Shown here piece after piece: positions 38,051 through 46,040 of a stretch of 64,000 nucleotides of DNA. The position numbers and the translations under genes were made by a program. Under the pieces are notes generated by a model. That model made no database searches. It saw only the letters and a program-made list of their open reading frames with translations, and was not told the origin of the DNA. The stretch covers positions 124,001 through 188,000 of the forward strand of contig JNWL01000011.1 of assembly GCA_000716465.1 (NCBI GenBank), read 5' to 3'. This DNA is from Streptomyces bikiniensis. Its GTDB lineage: Bacteria > Actinomycetota > Actinomycetes > Streptomycetales > Streptomycetaceae. Position 1 is the stretch's first letter. Every line of letters begins with the position of its first letter.

Positions 38051-39280
38051 ATGCTGGAGGAAGCCGAGGAGATCGGCCGGCGCGTTCGCAGGGCGAGGCT
38101 GCGGCTCGGGATGCCGCAGGCCGACCTGGCGACGGCCCTGGGCAAGTCGCAGGGCTGGGTGTCGAAGATGGAGCGGGGCCTGATCGAGCTGGACCGGGTC
38201 GGCCTGCTCAACCAGATCGCCGCCGAGCTGCACGTCCACCCGAACGACCTGATCGGACGCCCGTACAGCAACTCCCCGGACGACAACCAGTGGCAGGTCG
38301 CCGCCTCCTCGATCCTGCGCGAACTGCGCCGCTACGACCTGTCCCCGATCTTCGACGGGACGCCGAGGCCGGCACCGCAGCTGTGGCGGGAGGTGACCCG
38401 CCTGCACCGGCTCCGGGACACCGCCTCCAACGTGGCGATCCTCCGCGTCCTGCCCGACCTGTTCCGCGAGGCCCGGGCTCTGGCCGAGGTGTCGGAGGGG
38501 CACGAGCGGGAGGAGGCGTATGCGATCTACGCGGTGTGCTGCAAGTTCGCGCACACCGCCGCCCACTCCCTCGGCCACCCCGAGCTGGTGGCCATGGCCT
38601 GCGAGCGGGCCGCGTGGTCGGCGCGGCTGTCCGGTGACCCGGTGCTGCCGGCGGTCGCGGACTGGATGCGGGTCTGGGACATGTGGGCCACGGCCGACTG
38701 GTCGGACGCGCTGACGCTCTCGGACAAGGCGATCGGGTCGGTGCAGCAGGCGTACGAGCGCGGCGAGCCGCTGGCCGTACGGGCCTGGGGCACCCTCCAG
38801 CTCCGGGCCGCGGTCTCGGCCGCCCGCGCCGGCCGTGCCTCGGAGGCGGAGGACCGGATCGGGTACGCCAAGGACGCCGCCGAGCGGATGGACGCGTACT
38901 CCGGGGCACCGGTGTACGACCGGCACTCGCTGACGTTCTCCGCGGGGAACGTGCAGATCCACGCGATCAGCGTCGCGCTGGAAATGGGTGAGCAGGGCAA
39001 GGCCCTGGAGATCAACCGCCGCACCAGCCCCGAGCTGGTCGGTGCCCTGCCCAACTCCCGTCAGGGTCACCACCACATGGACATCGCGCGGGCCTGGCTG
39101 TGGGACGGCAACCGGGACAAGGCCCTCGGCGAGCTGGAGACCGCCGAACGCATCGCCCCCCAGCTCGTACGCAACCACCCCATCGCCCGGTCGACCCTCC
39201 GCAGCATCGTCTACGCCGAACGGGCAGCTACGCGAGAGAAGTTGCGGCGCATGTCCGACCGCTTCCACCTGGACGGATAG
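38051..39280 (+). CDS. XRE-family regulator with TPR-like C-terminal region
   Basis: 409 residues from ATG 38051. The helix-turn-helix (~8-70) is 'RRVRRARLRLGMPQADLATA' and 'GKSQGWVSKMERGLIELDRV'. The remaining ~330 residues are alpha-helical repeats of the TPR type found in many Streptomyces XRE regulators ('EREEAYAIYAVCCKFAHTAA', 'AWLWDGNRDKALGELETAER'). It precedes the enolpyruvyl-transferase operon by 55 bases and reads the same way, so it is the obvious candidate regulator. A small-molecule or peptide ligand is likely but unknown. Confidence 0.85.
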   Translation: MLEEAEEIGRRVRRARLRLGMPQADLATALGKSQGWVSKMERGLIELDRVGLLNQIAAELHVHPNDLIGRPYSNSPDDNQWQVAASSILRELRRYDLSPIFDGTPRPAPQLWREVTRLHRLRDTASNVAILRVLPDLFREARALAEVSEGHEREEAYAIYAVCCKFAHTAAHSLGHPELVAMACERAAWSARLSGDPVLPAVADWMRVWDMWATADWSDALTLSDKAIGSVQQAYERGEPLAVRAWGTLQLRAAVSAARAGRASEAEDRIGYAKDAAERMDAYSGAPVYDRHSLTFSAGNVQIHAISVALEMGEQGKALEINRRTSPELVGALPNSRQGHHHMDIARAWLWDGNRDKALGELETAERIAPQLVRNHPIARSTLRSIVYAERAATREKLRRMSDRFHLDG

Positions 39281-39335
39281 GGGTCGTATTCCTCCGGCTC
39301 ATATTCGGGGTCGTGACCGTCCCTAACTTCGGGGC

Positions 39336-39782
39336 ATGACCGGACGACGCTCTACCCATCTCCCCTCCCAGGGATCCGAGTTAGGAACAGCGGCTCCCTT
39401 CTTCCCTCAGCTCGGCGACCTCGCCGCCGACACCGCCCGCGAAGGCCGGGTCGGCGTCGTGGTCACCCTCCCCGGCGAGGACTCCGCCACCACCTACCAC
39501 CTGCGCCCGCCCGGCGGCGGCCCCGCCTGGTCCGCGCCGGCGGACGGCACGACGCTGCGCCCGGTGCCGGCGCAGGTCACCCACGTCACGCTGCTGCCCG
39601 GCCGCGACGCGGTCTACGACCCGCGCGCCCGCCAGGGCTCGGTGCCCGTGCAGTTCCACTTCGAGGACGGTTCGACCCGCGAGGGAGCCTTCGTCCTCAC
39701 CTCGGCCGAGCTGGAACGGCTGTACGCGCAGACCAGCCGCCTCCTCGACGCGCACGAGAACGCACTCGGCGAGACCTCGTGA
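39336..39782 (+). CDS. Hypothetical protein, first gene of the enolpyruvyl-transferase operon
   Basis: 148 residues from ATG 39336, with CTTCGGGG upstream. No family recognised. The content suggests beta strands: 'GRVGVVVTLPGEDSATTYHL', 'QVTHVTLLPGRDAVYDPRAR' and 'VPVQFHFEDGSTREGAFVLT', then a C-terminal helix 'LERLYAQTSRLLDAHENAL'. No signal peptide, membrane segment or Cys. Its stop overlaps the next start (GTGA), tying it to the operon. Confidence 0.65.
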   Translation: MTGRRSTHLPSQGSELGTAAPFFPQLGDLAADTAREGRVGVVVTLPGEDSATTYHLRPPGGGPAWSAPADGTTLRPVPAQVTHVTLLPGRDAVYDPRARQGSVPVQFHFEDGSTREGAFVLTSAELERLYAQTSRLLDAHENALGETS

Positions 39783-39994
39783 ACAGGGCCCGTCACCGTG
39801 TTCCCTGCACCACGCCCCGCGTGCGAGCGGACCGCAGCGGCCGGATCGCCCTGACGTTCCTCGCCTTCGCCGGCATGGCCGGGCCGACCTGGACGCTGCG
39901 TACCCATGCCGACCAGCTCCTCGATGCCACGGTGCACCGAGCGGCCGTGGCCGCACCGGACATCGTCTCGGCGCCTCTCACCACCGACCGCTGA
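39779..39994 (+). CDS. Small membrane-associated protein
   Basis: 71 residues from GTG 39779, overlapping the preceding gene. It has a basic N-terminus, a short hydrophobic stretch 'IALTFLAFAGMAGPTWTL' (one possible membrane segment) and an amphipathic C-terminal helix. Nothing recognisable. It is followed by 88 bases with an AGGAGG site for the enolpyruvyl-transferase gene. Confidence 0.5.
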   Translation: MNRARHRVPCTTPRVRADRSGRIALTFLAFAGMAGPTWTLRTHADQLLDATVHRAAVAAPDIVSAPLTTDR

Positions 39995-40082
39995 ACAGCG
40001 AAGAAGCACGGTGACCAGCGTCGGCGGTCATACCGCCCCTCGGAGCCACACCACCCCGACCACCTGCGACCAGGAGGTTTTG

Positions 40083-41399
40083 ATGGACCTTGCCCCCACC
40101 CGTACGAGAGGCGTCGACGCCGTCACCGTCCGCCCCGGCCGCCCGCTCGCCGGGACGGTCCGGGTGGACGGCTCGAAGAACGCGGCGCTGCCGTTGCTGG
40201 CCGCCGCCGCGTCCTTGGGCCGCAATGTCCGCCTGTCCGGTGTCCCGGCCAGCGCCGACGTCCAGAGGATGCTCGGCCTGCTGGAACAGGCCGGCTATCG
40301 CGTCGCCCGTCCGGTCGCCGAGCCGGGTGCCGTGATCGTGGTTCCCAAGGAGCACCCCGCCGAGGCGCCCGACCTGTCCGACGCCGCCCGGATCCGGGCC
40401 TCCTACTACCTGGTGGCGCCGCTGCTTGCCGCCTACGGTCAGGCGGCCCTTCCCTGGCCGGGTGGCTGCCAGATCGGTGACCGCGGGATGGAGCTGCACT
40501 TCACCGTCTACGAGGCGTTCGGCGACACGGTCCTGCTCGATGACACCGGATACCGCGTCCTGGCCGCCGACCAGACCCGCGACAGGGTCGCCCTGGCGCT
40601 GCCGTTCCGCTCGCGGGGAGCGAGCATCGCCGCGATCTGCCGGGCCGTCGTGGCCGGCAGCCGCCTGGAACTGGGCAACCCCAACCTGTCCCCTGAGACC
40701 ACCGGTGTGCTCTCCGCCTTACAGTCCGCCGGGTGGACGGCCCATGCCGACAGCGACAAGATCACACTGGCACCGCCGTCGGGCGTCCCGGCCGGGACCG
40801 TCGCCTGGACTGTTCCCGGCGACAAGATCGAGGCGGGCACGCTGGCCTGCGCGATCGCCGCCACCGCCGGCGAAGGCCGCGTCGAAGGCGTCGCCGGATC
40901 CGACCTCGCGGCGTTGGCCAGCCTGCTGGATCGGTCCGGGGTCCCTGTCTCCCTCGCCCCCGACGCGATCACCGTCCACCGGGCCCGCACCGCGAGCGGG
41001 CGGCCGCTGCGGGCGGTCGCCTCCCTGACCCCGGGCGGCTTGGACGCCGACTTCGAGCCCGCGCTGCTGGCCCTGGCCCTCACCCTGCCCGGCACCCACC
41101 TGCTCGCCGACGACATCAACCCCGGCCGCCACGGCAACCTCCTCCCCCAGCTCGCGAGACTCGGGGCCGTGATCGAGGAACTCTCGCCCACTCACTGCCG
41201 CCTGGCCGGCCCCCAGCGCCTGAACGGCACCACGGTGAAGGCCACGGACATCCGCACTGGCTCCGCTCTCCTGATCGCCGGCCTCGGCGCCCGGGGCGTC
41301 ACCACCGTCAGCGGCCTCGACCAGCTTCGCCGCGGCCACACCGACCTGCCCGCCAAGCTCCGTGTCCTCGGCGCCGATCTGACCGATGTGCCGCGATGA
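40083..41399 (+). CDS. MurA/EPSP-synthase-family enolpyruvyl transferase
   Basis: 438 residues from ATG 40083 with AGGAGG. Catalytic residues known from MurA are kept: Lys-Asn in 'VDGSKNAALPLLAAAA', the Cys-loop 'PGGCQIGDRGMELHF' (MurA Cys115 and Arg120), Asp in 'GGLDADFEPALLALAL' and Arg in 'ATDIRTGSALLIAGLGA'. It should move enolpyruvate from PEP to a hydroxyl. The PGGC Cys is retained, so it is not the Cys-to-Asp fosfomycin-resistant type. The sequence is diverged enough to use a different acceptor, for example a nucleotide as in nikkomycin/polyoxin NikO/PolA. Codon 213 (40719-40721) is TTA. The last four bases overlap the next gene. Confidence 0.85.
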   Translation: MDLAPTRTRGVDAVTVRPGRPLAGTVRVDGSKNAALPLLAAAASLGRNVRLSGVPASADVQRMLGLLEQAGYRVARPVAEPGAVIVVPKEHPAEAPDLSDAARIRASYYLVAPLLAAYGQAALPWPGGCQIGDRGMELHFTVYEAFGDTVLLDDTGYRVLAADQTRDRVALALPFRSRGASIAAICRAVVAGSRLELGNPNLSPETTGVLSALQSAGWTAHADSDKITLAPPSGVPAGTVAWTVPGDKIEAGTLACAIAATAGEGRVEGVAGSDLAALASLLDRSGVPVSLAPDAITVHRARTASGRPLRAVASLTPGGLDADFEPALLALALTLPGTHLLADDINPGRHGNLLPQLARLGAVIEELSPTHCRLAGPQRLNGTTVKATDIRTGSALLIAGLGARGVTTVSGLDQLRRGHTDLPAKLRVLGADLTDVPR

Positions 41400-42622
41400 G
41401 CAGGACGTACGGCCAGATCGTGGCCACCACCGACCTGCACTCCGCCCTCGACCAGGGCCACAGGATCCTGCCGCACCTGCACGCCCTCAAGGAGACCTCC
41501 CTCATCGTCGACTGCGGTGACTTCTTCGAGGGCACCGGCTACTACCGGCTGGGCAAGGGAGCCATCGAGCGGGAGATCCTCATGACGCTGTACGACGTGT
41601 TGGCCCCGGGCAACCACGGCTGGCTGCACTACTTCGAGCCCGGTCTGCGCGAGATGACGGTCTGCGCCAATGCCGCCGACGCCACCACCGGACGGCCGCT
41701 GTTCGACCGTCTCCGTGTCGTCGAGGTGCACGGCCGTCAGGTCGCCGTCACCGCGGTCATCGGTGTGAGCGCCTTCCACACCATCCCCGCCGCCCAGCGG
41801 GCCGGACACCACGTCACCGACCCCGTCACCGCGCTGCGCGAGCTGATGCTGGAGCACCACCACCACGTGGACTCGTGGATCGTGCTGTCCCACTCCGGCT
41901 TCGACGAGGACCTCAAGCTCGCCGGTGCCTGCCCGTTCGTGGACGTCATCTTCGCCGGCCACTGTCACAGCGACGCCTACGGACCCGTGCACGTCGGCGA
42001 CACCCTCGTGGTCAAGGGCCGTGAGCTGGGCGCCGGATACGCCGCCGCCGAACCGGTCGGCTCCGGGTGGGCCGCCCGTACCGCCGTCTTCCCCACCCCT
42101 GCGACGGTCCCGGACGAGCTCGCCGTCCTGGACGAGCAGATCGCCTCAACCTGCCAGATGCTCGCCACTCCCCTCGGCACCGTCAACGAGCCCTACCGCG
42201 ACGCCGTCCTCGACCGCCACCGGCTCCTCCAGGACATCGCCGCCCGGCTGCACACCGGCCTCGGTGCCGGCGCCGTCATCCTCAACGACACCGCCCTACG
42301 GCCCGCCCACCTCGGCGACGTCCTGACGCTCGGAGACCTGCTGGCCATCGAGCCGTTCGACAACCAGCTCGTCCACGCCTTCCTCCCCGACAGGTACGCG
42401 GAGGATCCGAACGGTCTGCTCATGCACCTGACCGAGCAGACCGGCCCTCTGGCCGTCGTTCCCTGGCCGCTGCCCCAGGGCATCCGGTCGGTCCTGACGA
42501 CCGACTATCTCGCCGACACCCACCTCGGCGGACGCACCCACCAGGCCGGCCTGCGCCTCGGCGAGGTCGTCCGCCGCACCCTCGCCACTACGCTGCCCGA
42601 CCAGGAGGAAGGCGCACGATGA
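41396..42622 (+). CDS. Metallophosphatase / 5'-nucleotidase-like protein
   Basis: 408 residues, coupled to the enolpyruvyl transferase by ATGA. It has the calcineurin-like two-metal pattern: 'VATTDLHSAL' (D-x-H), 'LIVDCGDFFEGTGYY' (GD), 'LAPGNHGWLHYF' (GNH), 'IVLSHSGFDED' and 'VIFAGHCHSDAYG' (GHxH). The C-terminal ~170 residues follow the 5'-nucleotidase arrangement, with 'LNDTALRPAHLGDVLTLGDL' and 'IEPFDNQLVHAF' in the substrate domain. There is no signal peptide, so unlike UshA it acts in the cytoplasm. It probably removes phosphate from the nucleotide product of the operon (inference). Confidence 0.83.
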   Translation: MSRTYGQIVATTDLHSALDQGHRILPHLHALKETSLIVDCGDFFEGTGYYRLGKGAIEREILMTLYDVLAPGNHGWLHYFEPGLREMTVCANAADATTGRPLFDRLRVVEVHGRQVAVTAVIGVSAFHTIPAAQRAGHHVTDPVTALRELMLEHHHHVDSWIVLSHSGFDEDLKLAGACPFVDVIFAGHCHSDAYGPVHVGDTLVVKGRELGAGYAAAEPVGSGWAARTAVFPTPATVPDELAVLDEQIASTCQMLATPLGTVNEPYRDAVLDRHRLLQDIAARLHTGLGAGAVILNDTALRPAHLGDVLTLGDLLAIEPFDNQLVHAFLPDRYAEDPNGLLMHLTEQTGPLAVVPWPLPQGIRSVLTTDYLADTHLGGRTHQAGLRLGEVVRRTLATTLPDQEEGAR

Positions 42623-43158
42623 TCCTCACCGGCCCCGAGATCACCGCCGCCGCCCAGGACGGACGTCTGACGATCAGCCCGTTCGAACCCGGGCAGGTCA
42701 ACCCCAACAGCTACAACGTCCGCCTCGGCCCCAGCCTGCTGACCTACACGACCGCGGTCATCGACGCCCACCGGGCGAACCCGACCACCACGGTCCAGAT
42801 CGGCGAGGACGGGTACGTGCTCCAGCCCGGCGAGCTCTACCTCGGCCACACCCTCGAACGGGTCGGCTCCGACACCTTCGTCCCGCTTCTGTTCGGCCGC
42901 TCCTCCGTCGGCCGCCTCGGCCTGTTCGTCGAGATCACCGCCCCCATCGGAGACATCGGCTTCCACGGCCAGTGGACCCTGATGCTCTCTCCGATCCGCC
43001 CTCTGCGCGTGTATGCGGGCATGAAGATCGGGCAGATCATGTTCTTCGTCTCCACTGGCGACATCGACCTGTACGCGGGCAAGTACCAGGCCGCCGACGG
43101 CCCCCAGCCCTCCTGCTACTGGCGGGATGTCTCCCGTGTCGGGGCGGTCGCCTCGTGA
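42619..43158 (+). CDS. dCTP-deaminase-like protein A, catalytic Glu replaced
   Basis: 179 residues, coupled by ATGA. Dcd/dUTPase fold: 'ILTGPEITAAAQDGRLTISP', 'QVNPNSYNVRLGPSLLTY', 'VLQPGELYLGHT' and the complete phosphate-binding motif 'GRSSVGRLGLFVEITAP'. In the strand where the housekeeping Dcd has 'HVTLELS' with the catalytic Glu, this protein has 'QWTLMLS', so the general base is Met. The conserved His in 'THST' is Glu. It may bind a nucleotide but should not deaminate alone. Its gene is followed by a sister gene with the opposite defects. Confidence 0.85.
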   Translation: MILTGPEITAAAQDGRLTISPFEPGQVNPNSYNVRLGPSLLTYTTAVIDAHRANPTTTVQIGEDGYVLQPGELYLGHTLERVGSDTFVPLLFGRSSVGRLGLFVEITAPIGDIGFHGQWTLMLSPIRPLRVYAGMKIGQIMFFVSTGDIDLYAGKYQAADGPQPSCYWRDVSRVGAVAS

Positions 43159-43691
43159 TCCTCACCGGCCCCGCGATCACCGCCGCCGTCCGGGCCGGCG
43201 AGATCACCATCGACCCGTACGACCCCTCCCGCGTCTCCCCGAACGCGTACGACTGGCGCCTCGGCGACACACTCCGAATCTGCGCCGGCGACCTCGACGC
43301 CGCCGTCCCCACCGCCTACACCGAGCAGACGATCCCCAGCACCGGCCTGGTCCTCCAGCCCGGACTGCTCTACCTCGGCGTCACCCACGAGCGGACCGGA
43401 TCGGAGACGTACGCGCAGATGCTCAATGGCGACCGCACGATCGGAGCCCTCGGCATCTGGGTCCACGTCTCCGCCCCGCTCGGCCACCAGGGCCACGCGA
43501 TCCGCTGGACTCTGGAGATCCGGGCCGCCCGGCCCGTCCGCGTCTACCCGGGCATGACGTTCGGCAAGCTGGTCTTCCTGGCCGCCCAGGGCACACCGGC
43601 CAGCTACCAGCAGCAGCTCGCGAAGTACGCCTCCACTGACGGCATCGACATCTCCCGCCTCTACGAGGAGATCGCCGGAGGCAGCCGATGA
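43155..43691 (+). CDS. dCTP-deaminase-like protein B, phosphate-binding motif lost
   Basis: 178 residues from GTG 43155, overlapping protein A by four bases. Same fold: 'ILTGPAITAAVRAGEITIDP', 'RVSPNAYDWRLGDTLRIC' and 'LVLQPGLLYLGVT'. The Glu is retained in 'RWTLEIRAARPVRVYPGM'. The phosphate-binding 'GKSSLGRLG' of true Dcd has become 'GDRTIGALG', with both Ser and the Arg lost. The two island proteins thus keep complementary halves of the active site, which in this trimeric family is formed between subunits. A mixed trimer is the simplest explanation (inference). Confidence 0.83.
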   Translation: MILTGPAITAAVRAGEITIDPYDPSRVSPNAYDWRLGDTLRICAGDLDAAVPTAYTEQTIPSTGLVLQPGLLYLGVTHERTGSETYAQMLNGDRTIGALGIWVHVSAPLGHQGHAIRWTLEIRAARPVRVYPGMTFGKLVFLAAQGTPASYQQQLAKYASTDGIDISRLYEEIAGGSR

Positions 43692-44809
43692 GCACCCTCG
43701 CCGGTCCCGCTCCGGGGCCGATGGCCGCCACTTTCCTGGACCTGCCCGCCGGCAGTCCCGGCGGCAGCGCCGAACTCTTCCTCGACCTCTACACCGGCGA
43801 GAGGCCCCTCATCCCCGCGAGGGCCTTCATGCTCGCCCCGGCCGGCCCCCGCCCCCGGACGCCTGCCGGCCTCGACCTGCTCAGCGCGGGCGGCAAGTGC
43901 TTGGAAGGACCCGCCTTCGGCCGCTACGTCGCCACCCTGCGTAGGGCTCTGACGGCCGCGATCAACCCCTCCGAGATCGGCATCCTGCACCTGCACCACC
44001 TCGCCTTCGGCGCCACCCCCGCCCTGATGAGGGCCCTACCCACGCACCCCCGCATCGCCCTGGTCCACGGCACTGACCTGCTCTTCGCCGAAGCCTACCG
44101 AGACCAACTCCAGGTGCTGCGGGCGACCGCCCGGGCTGCCGACGCCATCGTCGTCCCCACCGGGGCCATGGCCGACCACCTCTTCAAGCTCGCGCCGCAG
44201 ACCGACCGCCGCAAGATCGTCCACATCCCCTGGGGCATCCCCGACCAACTCCTCAGCCACCCGCCCGCCCGCAGCACTCATCCATCGAGGAGCCACCTGC
44301 GGCTGCTGTACGCCGGCCGGCTGACGGCGGAGAAGGGCGTCGAGGCCCTGATCCGGAGCGTGGCCCCGCTCCAGGGCGTCGAGCTGTCGGTTGCCGCCCC
44401 CAGCGCCCAGTTCCGCGCGCTGGCCCCACGACTGCAACGGCTCGGGCTGAGGGCCCGCTACCTCGGCTGGCTCCGCCGTCCCCAGCTGTGGAAGACATTC
44501 GCCGAGCACGACGTGCTCGTCATGCCCTCCACGACCCTGGAGGCCATGGGGCTGGTCTGCCTGGAAGCCCAAGCCTGCGGCCTCCCCGTCCTCTACCAGC
44601 CCGTCCCCGGCCTCAGCGAAGCCCTCGCCCGCTCCGGGCTGACCACCGACTTCACCCACCCCTCCGCGCTCACCCGGGATCTGGACCGCCTGCGAACCGA
44701 ACCCGGCCTCCTCCCCGCCCTCAGACAGGCCGGATACGCCAACGCTGCCCGGTATCCCCTCTCGAAGACCGCCCGCGAACTGGCCGAGCTCGGCCGACAA
44801 CTCACCTGA
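43688..44809 (+). CDS. Glycosyltransferase family 4 protein
   Basis: 373 residues, coupled by ATGA. GT-B fold with the GT4 features 'IALVHGTDLLFAEAYRDQLQ', 'LRLLYAGRLTAEKGVEALIR' (sugar-nucleotide phosphate site) and the C-terminal EX7E-like 'STTLEAMGLVCLEAQACGLP'. The first part, 'FLDLPAGSPGGSAELFLDLY', is an N-terminal Rossmann variant. Donor and acceptor are unknown. Its fixed position after the Dcd-like pair suggests it glycosylates the operon's nucleotide-derived product. No membrane segments. Confidence 0.87.
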   Translation: MSTLAGPAPGPMAATFLDLPAGSPGGSAELFLDLYTGERPLIPARAFMLAPAGPRPRTPAGLDLLSAGGKCLEGPAFGRYVATLRRALTAAINPSEIGILHLHHLAFGATPALMRALPTHPRIALVHGTDLLFAEAYRDQLQVLRATARAADAIVVPTGAMADHLFKLAPQTDRRKIVHIPWGIPDQLLSHPPARSTHPSRSHLRLLYAGRLTAEKGVEALIRSVAPLQGVELSVAAPSAQFRALAPRLQRLGLRARYLGWLRRPQLWKTFAEHDVLVMPSTTLEAMGLVCLEAQACGLPVLYQPVPGLSEALARSGLTTDFTHPSALTRDLDRLRTEPGLLPALRQAGYANAARYPLSKTARELAELGRQLT

Positions 44810-44902
44810 GAACGGCCCACGCCAACTGGCACGCCGCTGCCCAGCTCGACCGGCCCACGTCATTACGCTGGCCGCTGGGATGCCCACACGAAGAGGGAGA
44901 CC

Positions 44903-45946
44903 ATGCCGTACCGCACCGACCGCATCGAGAACCTGCTGAGCGAAGGCGTCCGCGACAAGGTCTACCCGGGCGCGGTGTGGGCCGTCGGCGACTCCGGCGG
45001 AGCCCGGGCGACGGGCGCGACCGGGGTCCTGGACCCTGACGAACCGGACGTGAGGATGCGGCCGGACACCGTCTTCGACGCCGCCAGCCTCACCAAGATC
45101 CTCGCGGTCTGGGCCTCCATCGGCGCCCTGTGGGAGGACGGCGTCCTCGATCTCGACGCCCCGCTGGGCACCTTCTGGGACGAGGTCACCGGCCACCCCC
45201 TCGGCGCCGTGACCGCCCGGCAGCTCCTGACCCACACCGCCGGTCTCCCCCTCCGGGCCCAGCTGAAGAACCTCTACGGCACCGATCCCGCGGGCATCCG
45301 CCGCGGGGTCCTGCGAGAAGCCCTCAACCGGCCGCCCGGCGAAGCAGTCGAGTACACCGACCGGGCCGCCCTCATCCTCGGCTACCTCGCCGAGCACCTC
45401 TCCGGCCAACCCCTCGACCAGCTCTGCGAGACGCGGACCTGGCGCCCCCTGGGCATGAACACCACCCGCTTCGGCCCGCTGCCCACCGGCCTCACCGCCC
45501 GATGCGCCCCCACCGAGCTCGACCAGGACAGCGGCACCCACCTCAAGGGAACCGCCCACGACTTCTCCGCCCGACTCCTCGGCGGCGTGTGCGGCATCGC
45601 CGGCGCCTTCACCGTCCTCGATGACCTGGCCGTCTTCCTCCGCTACATGCTCGACCACACCACGGCCCCCACCCAGGCCGGTTTCGGTGCCGAATGGAGC
45701 GCTCACTCCCTCACCGTGCAGACCGGCGGCCTCCAGCCCGAGCGCGGCCTGTTCTGGCACCCGGCGCCCGGCACCGCCGACGAGCAGGACGTCTGGGTCC
45801 ACTACGGCTTCACCGGCACCGGCATGTGGATCTCCCCCACCCAGGGCCGATGGGCGGTACTCCTGACGAACAAGCTCTACTACACCCGCGACCGCCAGCC
45901 GTTGACGGACATCCGCAAAGCTTTCCGCGGGCTGGCGTTCGCCTGA
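44903..45946 (+). CDS. Serine hydrolase of the class C beta-lactamase family
   Basis: 347 residues from ATG 44903. The nucleophile motif SxxK is 'DAASLTKILAVWASIG' (~residues 54-57), and the Tyr motif is 'EYTDRAALILGYLAEHLSG' (YTD instead of YxN). The HxG-type third motif is probably 'VWVHYGFTGTGMWISPTQG'. There is no signal peptide, so it is cytoplasmic, unlike true beta-lactamases. The family includes esterases, peptidases and acyltransferases of secondary metabolism. It is 93 bases after the glycosyltransferase, so it may belong to the operon or have its own promoter. Confidence 0.85.
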   Translation: MPYRTDRIENLLSEGVRDKVYPGAVWAVGDSGGARATGATGVLDPDEPDVRMRPDTVFDAASLTKILAVWASIGALWEDGVLDLDAPLGTFWDEVTGHPLGAVTARQLLTHTAGLPLRAQLKNLYGTDPAGIRRGVLREALNRPPGEAVEYTDRAALILGYLAEHLSGQPLDQLCETRTWRPLGMNTTRFGPLPTGLTARCAPTELDQDSGTHLKGTAHDFSARLLGGVCGIAGAFTVLDDLAVFLRYMLDHTTAPTQAGFGAEWSAHSLTVQTGGLQPERGLFWHPAPGTADEQDVWVHYGFTGTGMWISPTQGRWAVLLTNKLYYTRDRQPLTDIRKAFRGLAFA

Positions 45947-46040
45947 CGCACCTGGCCCCTTTCGTCACTCACTGATCAGCGGACCTCACTATCTGCCCAG
46001 CAGCGGTCCACTTGTCAGTGGGCTCGTCCACAATCAACTC

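Noticed and set aside
40083..41399. Fosfomycin-resistant MurA as a self-resistance gene
   Set aside because: The active-site Cys in PGGC is retained; the natural resistant type has Asp there.
42619..43691. Ordinary anti-phage dCTP deaminase
   Set aside because: Each protein alone lacks essential residues (Glu in A; Ser/Ser/Arg in B), and the genes are embedded in a metabolic-looking operon. A defence role of the pair together is not excluded.
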